Assembly: GCF_003675325.1 (NCBI RefSeq)
Contig: NZ_CP033073.1
Span: 434,001 to 498,000 of the forward strand
Direction: 5' to 3'
Length of the DNA stretch: 64,000 nt
Source of the DNA: Streptomyces dangxiongensis
GTDB taxonomy: Bacteria > Actinomycetota > Actinomycetes > Streptomycetales > Streptomycetaceae
Part shown: one piece after another, positions 34,608 through 45,721 of the stretch
Numbering within the stretch: the stretch's first letter is position 1
How the letters are laid out: each line of letters opens with the position of its first letter
Position numbers and translations under genes: made by a program
The notes under the pieces: model-generated
Told to the model about the DNA's origin: nothing
What the model saw: the letters and a program-made list of their open reading frames with translations, nothing else
Databases searched by the model: none

Positions 34608-35249
34608 GTGGCGGAGGATGATCGCCGGGCACCGGCCGCCGAGGTGTTCGACGCGCTGGGAGTCGCCTACGAGGAGGCGTTCGCCGGGTCCGAGCCGCAC
34701 CGGGCGTCGCTGCGGTGGCTGCTGGAGCGGCTGCCGCCGGGCGGCAGGGTGCTGGACGTGGGCAGCGGGACGGGGCGGCCGACCGCGCAGACCCTCACCG
34801 AGGCCGGGCACCGGGTGCTGGGCGTGGATGTCTCACGGGTGATGACGGAGCTGGCCGCCCGGCAGGTGCCCGCGGCGGACTTCCGCCTCGCCGACATCCG
34901 CGAACTGCCGCTGGAGGAGGCCTCGTTCGACGCCGTGTGCGCGTACTTCCCGCTCCTCCAGATGTCCCGCGCCGAGCAGGCCGCCGTCGTGGCGAAGCTG
35001 GCCCGCGCCGTGCGGCCCGGCGGGCCGGCCGCACTGGCCACCGTGCCCCTCGACGGGGAGGACGTCGAGGGGCACTTCATGGGGCAGCCGGTGCGGGTGA
35101 CGAGCTTCGCCGCCGGCGCCTTCAGGGAATTGGTGGCCGGGGCGGGCCTGACGGTGCTGGCCGAGGACCACGCCGTGTTCACGCCGGCCCACCCGGACGC
35201 CGTACCGGAACCGCAGCTGTTCCTGCACGCCCGGCGCGAGGGGCCGTGA
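34608..35249 (+). CDS. Class I SAM-dependent methyltransferase
   Basis: This 213-residue cytosolic protein has the canonical motif I VLDVGSGTGRPT, motif post-I VLGVDVSRVM, the acidic ADIREL, DAVCAYFPLLQM and a VRPGGPAALATV motif. The substrate is not predictable. GTG 34608 follows GGAAGGGG. It is convergent with the lipase gene, six bases apart from its end. Confidence 0.9.
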   Translation: MAEDDRRAPAAEVFDALGVAYEEAFAGSEPHRASLRWLLERLPPGGRVLDVGSGTGRPTAQTLTEAGHRVLGVDVSRVMTELAARQVPAADFRLADIRELPLEEASFDAVCAYFPLLQMSRAEQAAVVAKLARAVRPGGPAALATVPLDGEDVEGHFMGQPVRVTSFAAGAFRELVAGAGLTVLAEDHAVFTPAHPDAVPEPQLFLHARREGP

Positions 35250-35255
35250 CGCCGG

Positions 35256-36584
35256 TCAGGGCTGGAGGGGCAGCAGCCGGCAGGTGGAACCGGCGGCCCG
35301 GCCCGCGAGCCGGTCGGTGAGCCAGTCGACGGCGTCGCCCTGGTCGGCGAGCAGCGGCGCGAAGTGGTTGAGCAGGGCCCGGCCCAACTGAGGCGCGACG
35401 ACCGGCACATAGGTGACGTCGGTGCCCTTGCGGCACCAGTCGACGGCCAGCCGTCGGGCCTGCGCGTGCGGGACGAGGTCGTCGTTGATCCCCGTCGCCA
35501 CCCGCACCGGACCGGCGGGCCTGCCCGTGCCGATGCGCTGCCGGTCGAGGAAGTCCCGCAGGGCGGGCTCGGCCGCGACGACGTCGGCGAGGGAGGACCC
35601 GTCGGTCGTCCAGGCGGTGCTGAGCGCGGAGTTGTACGAGAGGATCGCGTCGCCGACGCACATCGTGGACAGGTCGGCCAGCGCGGCCTTGCCCGCCGCG
35701 TTCAGGTGCCTGTCGGCGATCGGCCTGAGCGCGGGGTCGGACTCCAGGAAGCCGTTGACGGCCCAGCCGAGGGCACCGGCCAGGTCGCTGCCGTCGATCG
35801 CCTCGGTCACCTTGGCGAGATCGGCGGGCGGCGCCCCGGAGTAGGTGCCGGCCAGGGTGACGTCGGGGGCGTAGGAGGGCTGGAGTTCGGCTGCGGCGGC
35901 GGTCGCGCCGCCTCCCTGGCTGTAGCCGTACAGCCCGACGGGCGAAACCTCCGTGACCGAGGCGCCCGCCAGGTTCCGGGCCGCGCGGACCGCGTCCAGC
36001 ACGGCATGGGCGCCGTCGAGCCGGTTGACGTAGGTGTGCAGTCTGTCGGTCGCGCCGAGTCCGGCGTAGTCGGTGACGACGACGGCCACCCCCTCGGCGA
36101 GCAGGCGGTAGATGGCCAGGTCTTCATAACCGACGGACACCGTACGGCCGTTGAGGGTCAGCGGGTGTTCGAGGCCGAGTGAGGCGGCGCACTGGTCGCC
36201 CTGGCCCATGGTGCCGGGCGCCACCGCGACCAGCGGGCGTGGTCCGCCCCGCTTCCATGCGGCGGCCGGCTCCAGGTAGGCGCCGGTCACCGCGACCGGC
36301 TGCCCGGCGGAGTCGGTCGACTTGTACATCAGCCGGGTGGCACGGCCGGGCAGAGGTCCGTCGAGGCCCGGCAGGCTCAGCGCGAGCGGCAGCCGCTCGC
36401 TGCGGACGAGGGTGCCGTCGGCGGCGGGCAGCGCGGTGGGCGGGGTGTAGAAGGCCGGGATGGTGACGCCGCGGGACACGACGGTGTCCGTGGCGGTGGC
36501 GGGGAGTGCGGCGGCGGTCTGGGCGCCGAGGCAGGCGGCGACGGCGATCGCGAGGGCGGCGGGCACACGGGTGCGCACGGACAT
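35256..36584 (-). CDS. Secreted lipase (LIP/secretory lipase family)
   Basis: The 442-residue precursor has a signal peptide (VPAALAIAVAACLGAQTAAA) and an alpha/beta-hydrolase domain of the secretory lipase family: VAVAPGTMGQGDQCA near the oxyanion region, YAGLGATD, nucleophile elbow GYSQGG, DDLVPHAQA (acid) and NHFAPLL (His). It hydrolyses extracellular triacylglycerols or other esters. It is monocistronic; the region upstream (36585-36804) also contains the promoter of the divergent lipoprotein gene. Confidence 0.93.
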   Translation of the reverse strand: MSVRTRVPAALAIAVAACLGAQTAAALPATATDTVVSRGVTIPAFYTPPTALPAADGTLVRSERLPLALSLPGLDGPLPGRATRLMYKSTDSAGQPVAVTGAYLEPAAAWKRGGPRPLVAVAPGTMGQGDQCAASLGLEHPLTLNGRTVSVGYEDLAIYRLLAEGVAVVVTDYAGLGATDRLHTYVNRLDGAHAVLDAVRAARNLAGASVTEVSPVGLYGYSQGGGATAAAAELQPSYAPDVTLAGTYSGAPPADLAKVTEAIDGSDLAGALGWAVNGFLESDPALRPIADRHLNAAGKAALADLSTMCVGDAILSYNSALSTAWTTDGSSLADVVAAEPALRDFLDRQRIGTGRPAGPVRVATGINDDLVPHAQARRLAVDWCRKGTDVTYVPVVAPQLGRALLNHFAPLLADQGDAVDWLTDRLAGRAAGSTCRLLPLQP

Positions 36585-36804
36585 GACGGACCTCCTGGGC
36601 GGCGGGGTGGGGCAGGGGGCTCCGGAGCGGCTGGCAGGGACCTTACTTTCGAGTAAGTTACCGGCGGTAGCCCCACGGAGGTCACGGTTGGGTAATGTTG
36701 ACTTGTTGTCAGCAACGGCTGCGCCACCTGACCGGCGGGCCGGTGTCGGCCCGCTCGGCTACAGTGACCCGCCGGACATCGGGAACGCGAAGGCGCAGGT
36801 CAAA

Positions 36805-37539
36805 ATGGGGATCAGGGGCGGCGCGGGAATCGTGCGGAATACAGCGGTGGGCATGGCGGTGGGGACGGCCGTAGGGACGGCCCTGCTGGCGACGGCGCTC
36901 AGCGGATGCGCCGGATCGGGCGGCACGGACGGCAAGGGCCGACCGGGCGCGTCCGGCACGCCGGCATCGGCATCGGCATCGGCATCGGCCAAGGCGAGTC
37001 CGAGCGGTGGCACGATCGGCGCCGTCGGCTCCGCCTGCGAACTGCCCGTCAGCTTCGGCGTCGCCCGGCACTGGAAGGCCAAGTCGATCGACGCCGCGAA
37101 AGAGCTGTCCGAGGCGTCGGGGAAGCCCGACGACGACCTCGGCGGGGCGCTCGCCGACAGCCTTCTGCGGCAGGGTCCGGTCACCGCGGCCTGCGAGATC
37201 GACGCCAAGCCCGCCGGGAACATCGGCTTCCTGCGCGTGTGGACCGGCAGGACGGGCGATGCCGACGCCGGCGGCGTGCTGCGCGCGTTCGTCGCCGCCG
37301 AGGACAATGTCAGCAAGGCGAAGTACCACTCCTTCACGACCGGCGGTGGCGTCCCCGCCGTGGAGGTGGAGTACCTCTACACGAGCAAGATTTTGGAGGA
37401 GACCAAGAAGGAGAGCGCCTTCGCGGTCAGCACGCCGGACGGGCCGGTCGTCCTGCATCTCGGCGGCATGGACACCGAGGAGCACGAGGCGATGCGGCCC
37501 GCCTACGACCTCGCCAAGCGGACCCTCGGACTCGCCTGA
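36805..37539 (+). CDS. Lipoprotein of unknown function
   Basis: The 244-residue precursor has a lipobox at LATALSGC, so it is lipid-anchored outside the membrane. A disordered linker (SASASASASAKAS) follows and then a ~180-residue mature domain with CELPVSFGVARHWKAKSI and a Lys/Glu-rich C-terminal half. A second Cys pair could form a disulfide. A similar lipoprotein family occurs across Streptomyces without assigned function. ATG 36805 gives a normal lipoprotein signal length. Confidence 0.85.
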   Translation: MGIRGGAGIVRNTAVGMAVGTAVGTALLATALSGCAGSGGTDGKGRPGASGTPASASASASAKASPSGGTIGAVGSACELPVSFGVARHWKAKSIDAAKELSEASGKPDDDLGGALADSLLRQGPVTAACEIDAKPAGNIGFLRVWTGRTGDADAGGVLRAFVAAEDNVSKAKYHSFTTGGGVPAVEVEYLYTSKILEETKKESAFAVSTPDGPVVLHLGGMDTEEHEAMRPAYDLAKRTLGLA

Positions 37540-37563
37540 GGGCCACGCCGTCCCACAGCGCGC

Positions 37564-38202
37564 TCAGCGCACGGTCGTCTCCCGGCCCAGGTAGGTGAGG
37601 GAACCGGCGTCCGCGACCGGGATCACGTGGAAGCCGAGCCGGTCGTAGAACGCGCGGGCGGCTGTGTTGGCGGTGACCATACCGAGATGCACCGCCCGCA
37701 CACCTTGCCCGGACAGGGCGGCCAGGAAGGTGTGCAGCAACCCGCGGCCGTACCCCCGACGTTGCCAGTCCGGCAGCAGGTCGATGTGCAGATGGGCGGG
37801 AAAGCCGGCGAGTTCGGGTACGAGCATCCGCTCCGGCTGGTGCAGAAGGTGGATCATCTCCTCGGTGGGCGTGCGGGGCGGCGCGGTGGGTTTCGGGTAG
37901 CGGCCGGCCAGCCGGGGGATCCAGCTCCGCCGGAGGTCCCTGACGAAGCGCTCGGTGTCCGCGGTTCCGACGACGTACCCCACCGCCCGGCCCGTGCCGT
38001 CGTCCAGCACGAAGGCGAGGTCCGGGTCGAAGCGGCAGTACGGCTCCGCGAACAGCGCCGGCATGAGCCGCGGGTCGGGGTATATCGCCCGGGAGTCACC
38101 TCCGTTGTGCGCGGTGCGGACACAGACGTCGGCCACGGCTTCGCGGTCGGCGGGGCGGTAGGGGCGGATCGCGGGCGCGGGATGCGGACGAAGAGAGGGC
38201 AT
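37564..38202 (-). CDS. GNAT-family acetyltransferase
   Basis: This 212-residue protein starts IRPYRPADREAVADVCVRT and has the acetyl-CoA-binding segment LLPDWQRRGYGRGLLHTF (Q/R-x-x-G-x-G) and MVTANTAARAFYDRLGF, the hallmark GNAT C-terminal helix and strand. The insert between is typical of a eukaryote-like O-GlcNAcase/GNAT subgroup. A perfect CebR-type operator (38222-38235) lies 20 bases upstream of ATG 38202, suggesting LacI-family control. Confidence 0.9.
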   Translation of the reverse strand: MPSLRPHPAPAIRPYRPADREAVADVCVRTAHNGGDSRAIYPDPRLMPALFAEPYCRFDPDLAFVLDDGTGRAVGYVVGTADTERFVRDLRRSWIPRLAGRYPKPTAPPRTPTEEMIHLLHQPERMLVPELAGFPAHLHIDLLPDWQRRGYGRGLLHTFLAALSGQGVRAVHLGMVTANTAARAFYDRLGFHVIPVADAGSLTYLGRETTVR

Positions 38203-38221
38203 ACCGGCATCCTGAACGTAG

Positions 38222-38235
38222 TGGGAGCGCTCCCA
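38222..38235. promoter_or_regulatory. Perfect palindrome TGGGAGCGCTCCCA, a CebR-type LacI operator
   Basis: The 14 bp palindrome is identical to the binding site described for CebR, the cellobiose-responsive LacI-family repressor of Streptomyces. It sits 20 bases upstream of the GNAT gene start and at the transcription-start region by expectation. No cellulose-utilisation gene is nearby. Confidence 0.75.
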
Positions 38236-38354
38236 CAAGCGAATTGATCGGCGTGTGCCGCGGCGGCCCGCCTCGGTGGAGGTGGGCCGCCGCAGGGGCC
38301 GCCGGAACGGTGTCGTCAGGTGCTGGGGGTCATGGGCTGGTGGGTCGCCGTCGG

Positions 38355-40490
<2,136 letters not shown>

Positions 40491-40784
40491 GGTCGTCCCC
40501 TGTGTGTGCTCGCCGGTCGGGCATGGTGTTCCCCGGCTTCATACGGAGGGCGGGGCCGTCGTGTTCAACGGAAGCGCGAATTCACCGGAGTCTCACAGGA
40601 AACCACGAGACCCGCCTCTTCCCACTCGAACGTCGTCGCGAACATCACGAATACGTATCGGACATTTCACACCTCAACCTTCACACGAGGTACACACGTT
40701 GGCTAGGTTGACGCTCGGCCCGGCCGGCTCAGTCCCGGCGAGCGGCCCAACTGCCCTGCGGGGCGAGGAAGGAGCACGTCTTCC
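40491..40784. other. Divergent intergenic region with AT-rich patch
   Basis: These 294 bases separate the surface protein and the NlpC/P60 gene, both transcribed outward. Around 40640-40710 the sequence is notably AT-richer (AATACGTATCGGACATTTCA), the likely promoter zone. AAGGAG near 40769 serves the NlpC/P60 start. No c-di-AMP (ydaO-type) riboswitch pattern was recognised. Confidence 0.5.
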
Positions 40785-42353
40785 ATGGCGCCGGAGAGCC
40801 GCGACGAGGTTCGCCAACGGGTCGAGTCCCTCTATGACCAGGCCGAGAACGCGACCGGGAACTTCAACGCGACCCGGGCCATGGCCGCCCAGCGGCGTTC
40901 GCGGGGCGTCCCGTTGGCCAAGCGGACGGGGCGGCGCCCGGAACCGGCACTGGACACGATGGCCCGGCAGTGGTTCGACGCGGCCCGCGCCAAACTCGGC
41001 CCGACCGTCCCCGCCGTACTGCCCCCCGACCGCCGGCCCGACCGCCCGGTCATTCCGACGCGCCTCCCGGGGCGCGACGGGGAAGGTGACCTGACAGGCG
41101 GCGCTCGGGATGCCTTGCCCCCGGGGCCGTCGGCACGCACGCCCCTGGCGTTGGAGCGGGGCGCGGGAGGCGCGATCGGTGAGTTGCCGACCGGGAGTAC
41201 GGGGGGCCGGCCGGGCGGCGGACAGGTGCTGGGCGAGCTGACGAGCGGCGGACAGGCGCTTGGCGAGCTGACGAGCGGGCCCGCCGGCAACCCGTGGGCG
41301 GCCGGGGGTACCGGCATTCAGCCGGGCGGCGGCCACGCGACGGGCGAGCTGATGGGCGAGCTGATGGGCGGTCCGGTGGCAGCGGGTGCGGTGACAGGGG
41401 GTGCGGTGGGTTGGCCGGCGGCGATGCCGGCGGTCGGACGGGCGGCACCGCCCGATACGGCGCTGCCTCAACCCGTCACGGGATACCCGGAGTTGATCAC
41501 CGTCGAATCGACGGGCCGGAGTACACCCGAACCGGCGACGACAGGCGGCTCGTTGAGCCTGCCGGGCTTCGCGGAGCAGGCCTCGGCCGGTGTCGGCGCC
41601 GCCGAGACGGCCCTGCTCCCGGCCGTCGCGCCGCCCACCGCGCAGGCGAACCGGGTCCAGACGCCCAGAACACTGCCCGGTGCCGCGCCGGGCCGCCCCT
41701 CCCCCACTGTGACCAAGGGCGACAGCCTGCGCAAGCTCACCTCGGCCCGCGAACTGCTCACCCGGTACACCTCCCCGCTCGCGTCGGCCGCCGGTACCGT
41801 TCAGCCCGCGCCTGCGCGGACCACGTGGAACACCGGCACCCAGCCGGGTCCCGGGACCACGCCAACGGCGGCACCCAGGGTCCCGGTGATGCCTGAGGCA
41901 CCGTCAACGGCCTTCGGTCACCTGGGCTCTCTTGTGCCACCGACCCCCGCCTCCACCCTCGCCCCCGCCCCCCTCCCCGGCACCGACTCCCGGGTCCTGC
42001 GGGCCGCCAAGGCGATCGCGTTCGCTCGGGCGCAGGTCGGGAGGCCGTGCGTGTGGGGCGCGACCGGGCCGGGTTCGTACGACTGCTCCAGCCTGGTCCA
42101 GGCCGCGTGGAGAGCCGCCGGGGTCACGCTGCCGCGCGCCGCGCACCAGCAGGCGCTGGCGGGCACGCCGGTCACGTTGGCCGTCGCCGAACCCGGTGAC
42201 CTCGTCCTCTTCTTCGACGACGACCGGCACGTGGGTCTCTACGTGGGCGACGGGATGATGGTGCACGCTCCGGGACCGGGGTCGACCATCCGCGAGGAGT
42301 CGGTCTACGGGGCCGGGGAGGCGGCGATCCACCGCGTCGTCCGGCCCGCGTGA
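40785..42353 (+). CDS. NlpC/P60 cysteine peptidase with long disordered N-terminus
   Basis: The 522-residue protein has a C-terminal NlpC/P60 domain (about residues 405-520): PCVWGATGPGSYDCSSLVQA (nucleophile Cys), RHVGLYVGDGMMVHA (catalytic His) and AEPGDLVLF. It cleaves peptidoglycan stem peptides. The first ~400 residues are low complexity with repeats of GGGQ/GELTSG and GELMG, after a helical start VRQRVESLYDQAENATG. No signal peptide is visible, so export would need another route, or the protein may act at cell lysis or with a specialised secretion system. ATG 40785. Confidence 0.9.
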   Translation: MAPESRDEVRQRVESLYDQAENATGNFNATRAMAAQRRSRGVPLAKRTGRRPEPALDTMARQWFDAARAKLGPTVPAVLPPDRRPDRPVIPTRLPGRDGEGDLTGGARDALPPGPSARTPLALERGAGGAIGELPTGSTGGRPGGGQVLGELTSGGQALGELTSGPAGNPWAAGGTGIQPGGGHATGELMGELMGGPVAAGAVTGGAVGWPAAMPAVGRAAPPDTALPQPVTGYPELITVESTGRSTPEPATTGGSLSLPGFAEQASAGVGAAETALLPAVAPPTAQANRVQTPRTLPGAAPGRPSPTVTKGDSLRKLTSARELLTRYTSPLASAAGTVQPAPARTTWNTGTQPGPGTTPTAAPRVPVMPEAPSTAFGHLGSLVPPTPASTLAPAPLPGTDSRVLRAAKAIAFARAQVGRPCVWGATGPGSYDCSSLVQAAWRAAGVTLPRAAHQQALAGTPVTLAVAEPGDLVLFFDDDRHVGLYVGDGMMVHAPGPGSTIREESVYGAGEAAIHRVVRPA

Positions 42354-42432
42354 CCCGCGTGAAGCGTGTGCGACGAGTGGGCCCGGGTGCGTCGTATGGG
42401 CGGCAGCCGGGCCATAAGCCAGCTCTCGACAA

Positions 42433-42453
42433 CCCATAAGATCGCCTTATGGG
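42433..42453. promoter_or_regulatory. Perfect 8 bp inverted repeat upstream of the reductase gene
   Basis: CCCATAAG (42433-42440) and CTTATGGG (42446-42453) flank ATCGC. It lies 80 bases after the NlpC/P60 stop and ~90 bases before the FprA start. With AT-rich arms it looks more like a protein-binding site than a terminator. A second repeat, GGGGTC/GACCCC, overlaps its right end. Confidence 0.5.
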
Positions 42454-42479
42454 GTCATAGACCCGACCCCTGTAACTAC

Positions 42480-42498
42480 TTAGGTCTGCCTTAGTTTA
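42480..42498. promoter_or_regulatory. Possible iron box (DmdR/IdeR type)
   Basis: TTAGGTCTGCCTTAGTTTA matches 12 of 19 positions of the consensus TTAGGTTAGGCTAACCTAA by eye, 46 bases before the start of the ferredoxin reductase. Control of a flavo-iron redox gene by the iron regulator would make sense, but the match is partial. Confidence 0.35.
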
Positions 42499-42543
42499 GG
42501 CTTCCTGTTCGAGTCGCCGTTCACGCTCGAAGGGAACCTGATC

Positions 42544-43908
42544 ATGCCGCGCCCCCTGCGGGTAGCCATCGTCGGAGCCGGCCCCGCCGGGATCTACGCC
42601 GCCGACGCCCTGCTCAAGTCCGAGGTGGCCGCCGACCCCGGTGTGTCCATCGACCTCTTCGAGCGGATGCCCGCCCCGTTCGGCCTGATCCGGTACGGCG
42701 TCGCGCCCGACCACCCGCGCATCAAGGGCATCATCACCGCCCTGCACCAGGTGCTCGACAAGCCGCAGATCCGTCTGTTCGGCAACGTCGACTACCCGAC
42801 CGACATCAGCCTGGACGACCTGCGAGCCTTCTACGACGCGGTGATCTTCTCGACCGGCGCGATGGCCGACCGTGACCTGTCGATACCCGGCGTCGAGCTG
42901 GACGGCTCCTACGGCGCCGCCGACTTCGTCTCCTGGTACGACGGCCACCCGGACGTCCCGCGCTCCTGGCCGCTGGAGGCCGAGAAGGTCGCCGTGCTGG
43001 GTGTCGGCAACGTCGCCCTCGACGTCGCCCGCATCCTGGCCAAGACCGCCGACGAACTGCTGCCGACCGAGATCCCGCCGAACGTCTACGACGGCCTCAA
43101 GACCAACAAGGCCGTGGAGATCCACGTGTTCGGCCGCCGTGGCCCGGCGCAGGCCAAGTTCAGCCCCATGGAGCTGCGCGAGCTGGACCACTCCCCGAAC
43201 ATCGAGGTCATCGTCGACCCCGAGGACATCGACTACGACGCGGGCTCGATCGGGACCCGCCGTGGCAACAAGCAGGCCGACATGGTCGCCAAGACCCTGG
43301 AGAAGTGGGCGATCCGGGACGTCGGCAACCGCCCGCACAAGCTGTTCCTGCACTTCTTCGAGTCACCGGCGGAGATTCTCGGTGAGGACGGCAAGGTCGT
43401 CGGCCTGCGCACCGAGCGCACCGCCTTGGACGGCACCGGCAACGTCAAGGGCACCGGCGAGTTCAAGGACTGGGACGTCACGGCGGTCTACCGCGCGGTC
43501 GGCTACCTCTCCGAGAAGCTGCCCAAACTGCCCTGGGACATCGACTCCGGCACCGTCCCGGACAAGGGCGGCCGGGTGATCGAGGAGGGCGGCACCCCGC
43601 TGCGGTCCGCCTACGTCACCGGCTGGATCCGGCGTGGTCCCATCGGCCTGATCGGCCACACCAAGGGTGACGCGAACGAGACCGTGGCCAACCTCCTGGA
43701 CGACTACGCGAACGGCCGCCTGGACACCCCGGCCACGCCCGAGCCGGAGGCCGTGGACGCCTTCCTCGCCGGGCGCGACGTCCGCTTCACCACCTGGGAG
43801 GGCTGGTACCGGCTGGACGCCGCCGAGCGCGCCCTGGGCGAGCCGCAGAGCCGCGAGCGGGTGAAGATCGTCGAGCGCGAGGACATGCTGCGGGCCAGCG
43901 GGGCGTGA
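42544..43908 (+). CDS. fprA: Ferredoxin-NADP+ reductase, FprA/adrenodoxin-reductase type
   Basis: This 454-residue FAD enzyme has an N-terminal FAD motif IVGAGPAGIYAADALL, FERMPAPFGLIRYGVAPDHP typical of adrenodoxin-reductase-like proteins, the NADP motif VLGVGNVALDVARIL, and GWIRRGPIGLIGHTKGDANE near the C-terminus. It passes electrons from NADPH to ferredoxin, which can feed P450s and desaturases. Its normal length and lack of extensions support a complete gene. A hairpin terminator follows at 43934-43959. Confidence 0.95.
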   Translation: MPRPLRVAIVGAGPAGIYAADALLKSEVAADPGVSIDLFERMPAPFGLIRYGVAPDHPRIKGIITALHQVLDKPQIRLFGNVDYPTDISLDDLRAFYDAVIFSTGAMADRDLSIPGVELDGSYGAADFVSWYDGHPDVPRSWPLEAEKVAVLGVGNVALDVARILAKTADELLPTEIPPNVYDGLKTNKAVEIHVFGRRGPAQAKFSPMELRELDHSPNIEVIVDPEDIDYDAGSIGTRRGNKQADMVAKTLEKWAIRDVGNRPHKLFLHFFESPAEILGEDGKVVGLRTERTALDGTGNVKGTGEFKDWDVTAVYRAVGYLSEKLPKLPWDIDSGTVPDKGGRVIEEGGTPLRSAYVTGWIRRGPIGLIGHTKGDANETVANLLDDYANGRLDTPATPEPEAVDAFLAGRDVRFTTWEGWYRLDAAERALGEPQSRERVKIVEREDMLRASGA

Positions 43909-43933
43909 GGACCGCACCCGGTCGGGTGTGTCA

Positions 43934-43959
43934 GGGGCCGGTGCCGGTGCGCCGGCCCC
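43934..43959 (+). terminator. Hairpin after the ferredoxin reductase
   Basis: GGGGCCGG (43934-43941) pairs with CCGGCCCC (43952-43959), 26 bases past the stop. Confidence 0.65.
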
Positions 43960-44350
43960 CGCACCGTTCGGCCCCGCGCCGCTCGGTCCCTGGCCGTCCG
44001 CGCGGAGGGCGTCTGCTGCGGCACCGGTGGCAGGCGCCGGGCGAAGGAGCCGCGCGGGTCCTTGCCCGTACCGGTTCCACCGCTGCCGCGAGGGTGAAAG
44101 AGGCCTGCTCCTGAGCGGATGGACGGGCGGGCCCCGTTCACCGGTCCATTGTGGACGCCGTACGCGGCGGCCCGGCACGGGGTGCGCCACGGTCGTGTGA
44201 CGCGTACCGCGCGCATGCCGGGCGCACGGCGCGCACCCCGTGCGCGGGCGCACACCCATCCGTGGCGCGCGGCGCCGGGCCCCGGCCGACATGTCGCCCC
44301 GGCGAGCGGTGATACTGGGAGCGCACCCGCCCCCATCAGCAGATTGGCTC
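43960..44350. other. Gene-free stretch before 44351
   Basis: This ~390-base gap contains no frame with a convincing start. A GATACT element near 44310, in a GGTGATACTGGGAGCG context, could be the -10 of the gene at 44351. Otherwise it is GC-rich sequence with no recognised feature. Confidence 0.4.
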
Positions 44351-45562
44351 ATGTCGAACTCCGCCGGCGACCGCGCCACCATCCCGCAATCCGTCTGGGC
44401 GGCCCGGGGCCGCCACACCGGCCCCGACCCCGAGGACGTCGTCCGTCGCATCCTGCACCGGCGCGAGGAGAGCGGGGACATCGACGACTTCGCCGAGCCG
44501 CCCGCCGGCGAGGATCCGGCCGGCCGGATCTTCGAGGCGCGCTGGCGGGCCGCCGGCACGGTGACCGTACGGGCCCGGCTCACCCTCGTACCGCATCCGA
44601 GCCGGCCGCAGGAGCACGAGTGGCGTCTCGTCGCGGAGGCGGAACGCCCATGGGACGACACGTGGCCCTCGCCCGCCACGCTGTTCTGGCCCGGGGGCGG
44701 CGTGGACGAGACCGGCGACGGCTCCTGGGACCATCACGCCACCGTCCCCGGCCTGCCCCTCCGGCAGGCCAACGCGCTGCCTCCGGACGACAAGGAGATG
44801 CGGCGCCGGCTGCGGGACGCGGCCCGTGAGTCCTGGTGCGTCAACGTGGTCGTGCACGAGGCGATGACCCCGGACGAGCGGGGCCGGCTGCCCCTGACCC
44901 GGCTGCTGCCGCCCGGCCTGCGACACCGCGTGGTGGAGCACCGGGCCGCGCCGCAGCAGCTACGCGCCGTCAACTGGGCGCTGAAGGACCTCGGCGTCGA
45001 GGTGCCGCGCGGCGGCGCGGTGCTGCTGCCCCCCGACCCGGCGCCCAAGGACTACGACGGCCGGGAGCACAGCGTGCGCAACGTCTTCCTTGACGGGTCG
45101 GAACCGGCCGAACTCGTCGCGGCGCTGCGGCACTTCACCGCCCAGTCCCGGCCCATGCCACAGGGCGCCGAGGAGGCGCTGACCGACCTGCGCGAGAACT
45201 GGACCCTGAGGACCCTCAAGGAGGAGCTGGAGCGCGAGCGGCGGCTCGTCGCCATGTACGCCGAGGCGCTGGAGGCGATGACCAAGTCCCGGGATCTGTA
45301 CAAGCAGGCCGCCGAGCAGGCGCTGGAGGCGCTGTCCGCCTACCGTGACGTCCCCGCGCCCACCCTGCCGCAGCAGCAGCGGCCCACCGTGCGGACGCCG
45401 GTCGCGCTGCACCAGCTCACACGGACGTTCGAGCGGCTGAAGCTCACGGCCAAGGGCCGGCAACGGCCCGAATCCGCCGCGAGCGCCTCACTGGACGGGA
45501 CACCGGCCGACGGCGCGGCGGTGGACGGCAGGGCGGTGGACGGCAAGGTCGAGGACGAGTAG
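44351..45562 (+). CDS. Conserved hypothetical protein with coiled coil
   Basis: This 403-residue soluble protein has an N-terminal ~210-residue globular part (RIFEARWRAAGTVTVRARLT, HEWRLVAEAERPWDDTWPSP). A region LRAVNWALKDLGVEVPRGG, a coiled coil around residues 275-335 (LKEELERERRLVAMYAEALE) and a disordered tail with repeats ADGAAVDGRAVDGKVED follow. No enzyme motif is recognised. The layout suggests a structural or adaptor protein. ATG 44351 is the first good start. Confidence 0.75.
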   Translation: MSNSAGDRATIPQSVWAARGRHTGPDPEDVVRRILHRREESGDIDDFAEPPAGEDPAGRIFEARWRAAGTVTVRARLTLVPHPSRPQEHEWRLVAEAERPWDDTWPSPATLFWPGGGVDETGDGSWDHHATVPGLPLRQANALPPDDKEMRRRLRDAARESWCVNVVVHEAMTPDERGRLPLTRLLPPGLRHRVVEHRAAPQQLRAVNWALKDLGVEVPRGGAVLLPPDPAPKDYDGREHSVRNVFLDGSEPAELVAALRHFTAQSRPMPQGAEEALTDLRENWTLRTLKEELERERRLVAMYAEALEAMTKSRDLYKQAAEQALEALSAYRDVPAPTLPQQQRPTVRTPVALHQLTRTFERLKLTAKGRQRPESAASASLDGTPADGAAVDGRAVDGKVEDE

Positions 45563-45721
45563 GGCGACGGACGGCACGACGGCGGGCGGCACCGGTGCCG
45601 GCAGCGGCGCCTCCCGCGGTTGCTACGGCTTCGCCGGTCCCCGTGGCTCGGTCGGTCGGTCGGTCGGCGTAGCTCGGCAGTGGCAGGGCAGAAGGGGGCG
45701 GGGGAGGCGGAAGGAGAGCAC

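Noticed and set aside
40491..40784. c-di-AMP riboswitch before the NlpC/P60 gene
   Set aside because: Such riboswitches often precede cell-wall hydrolases in actinobacteria, but the expected conserved boxes were not seen here.
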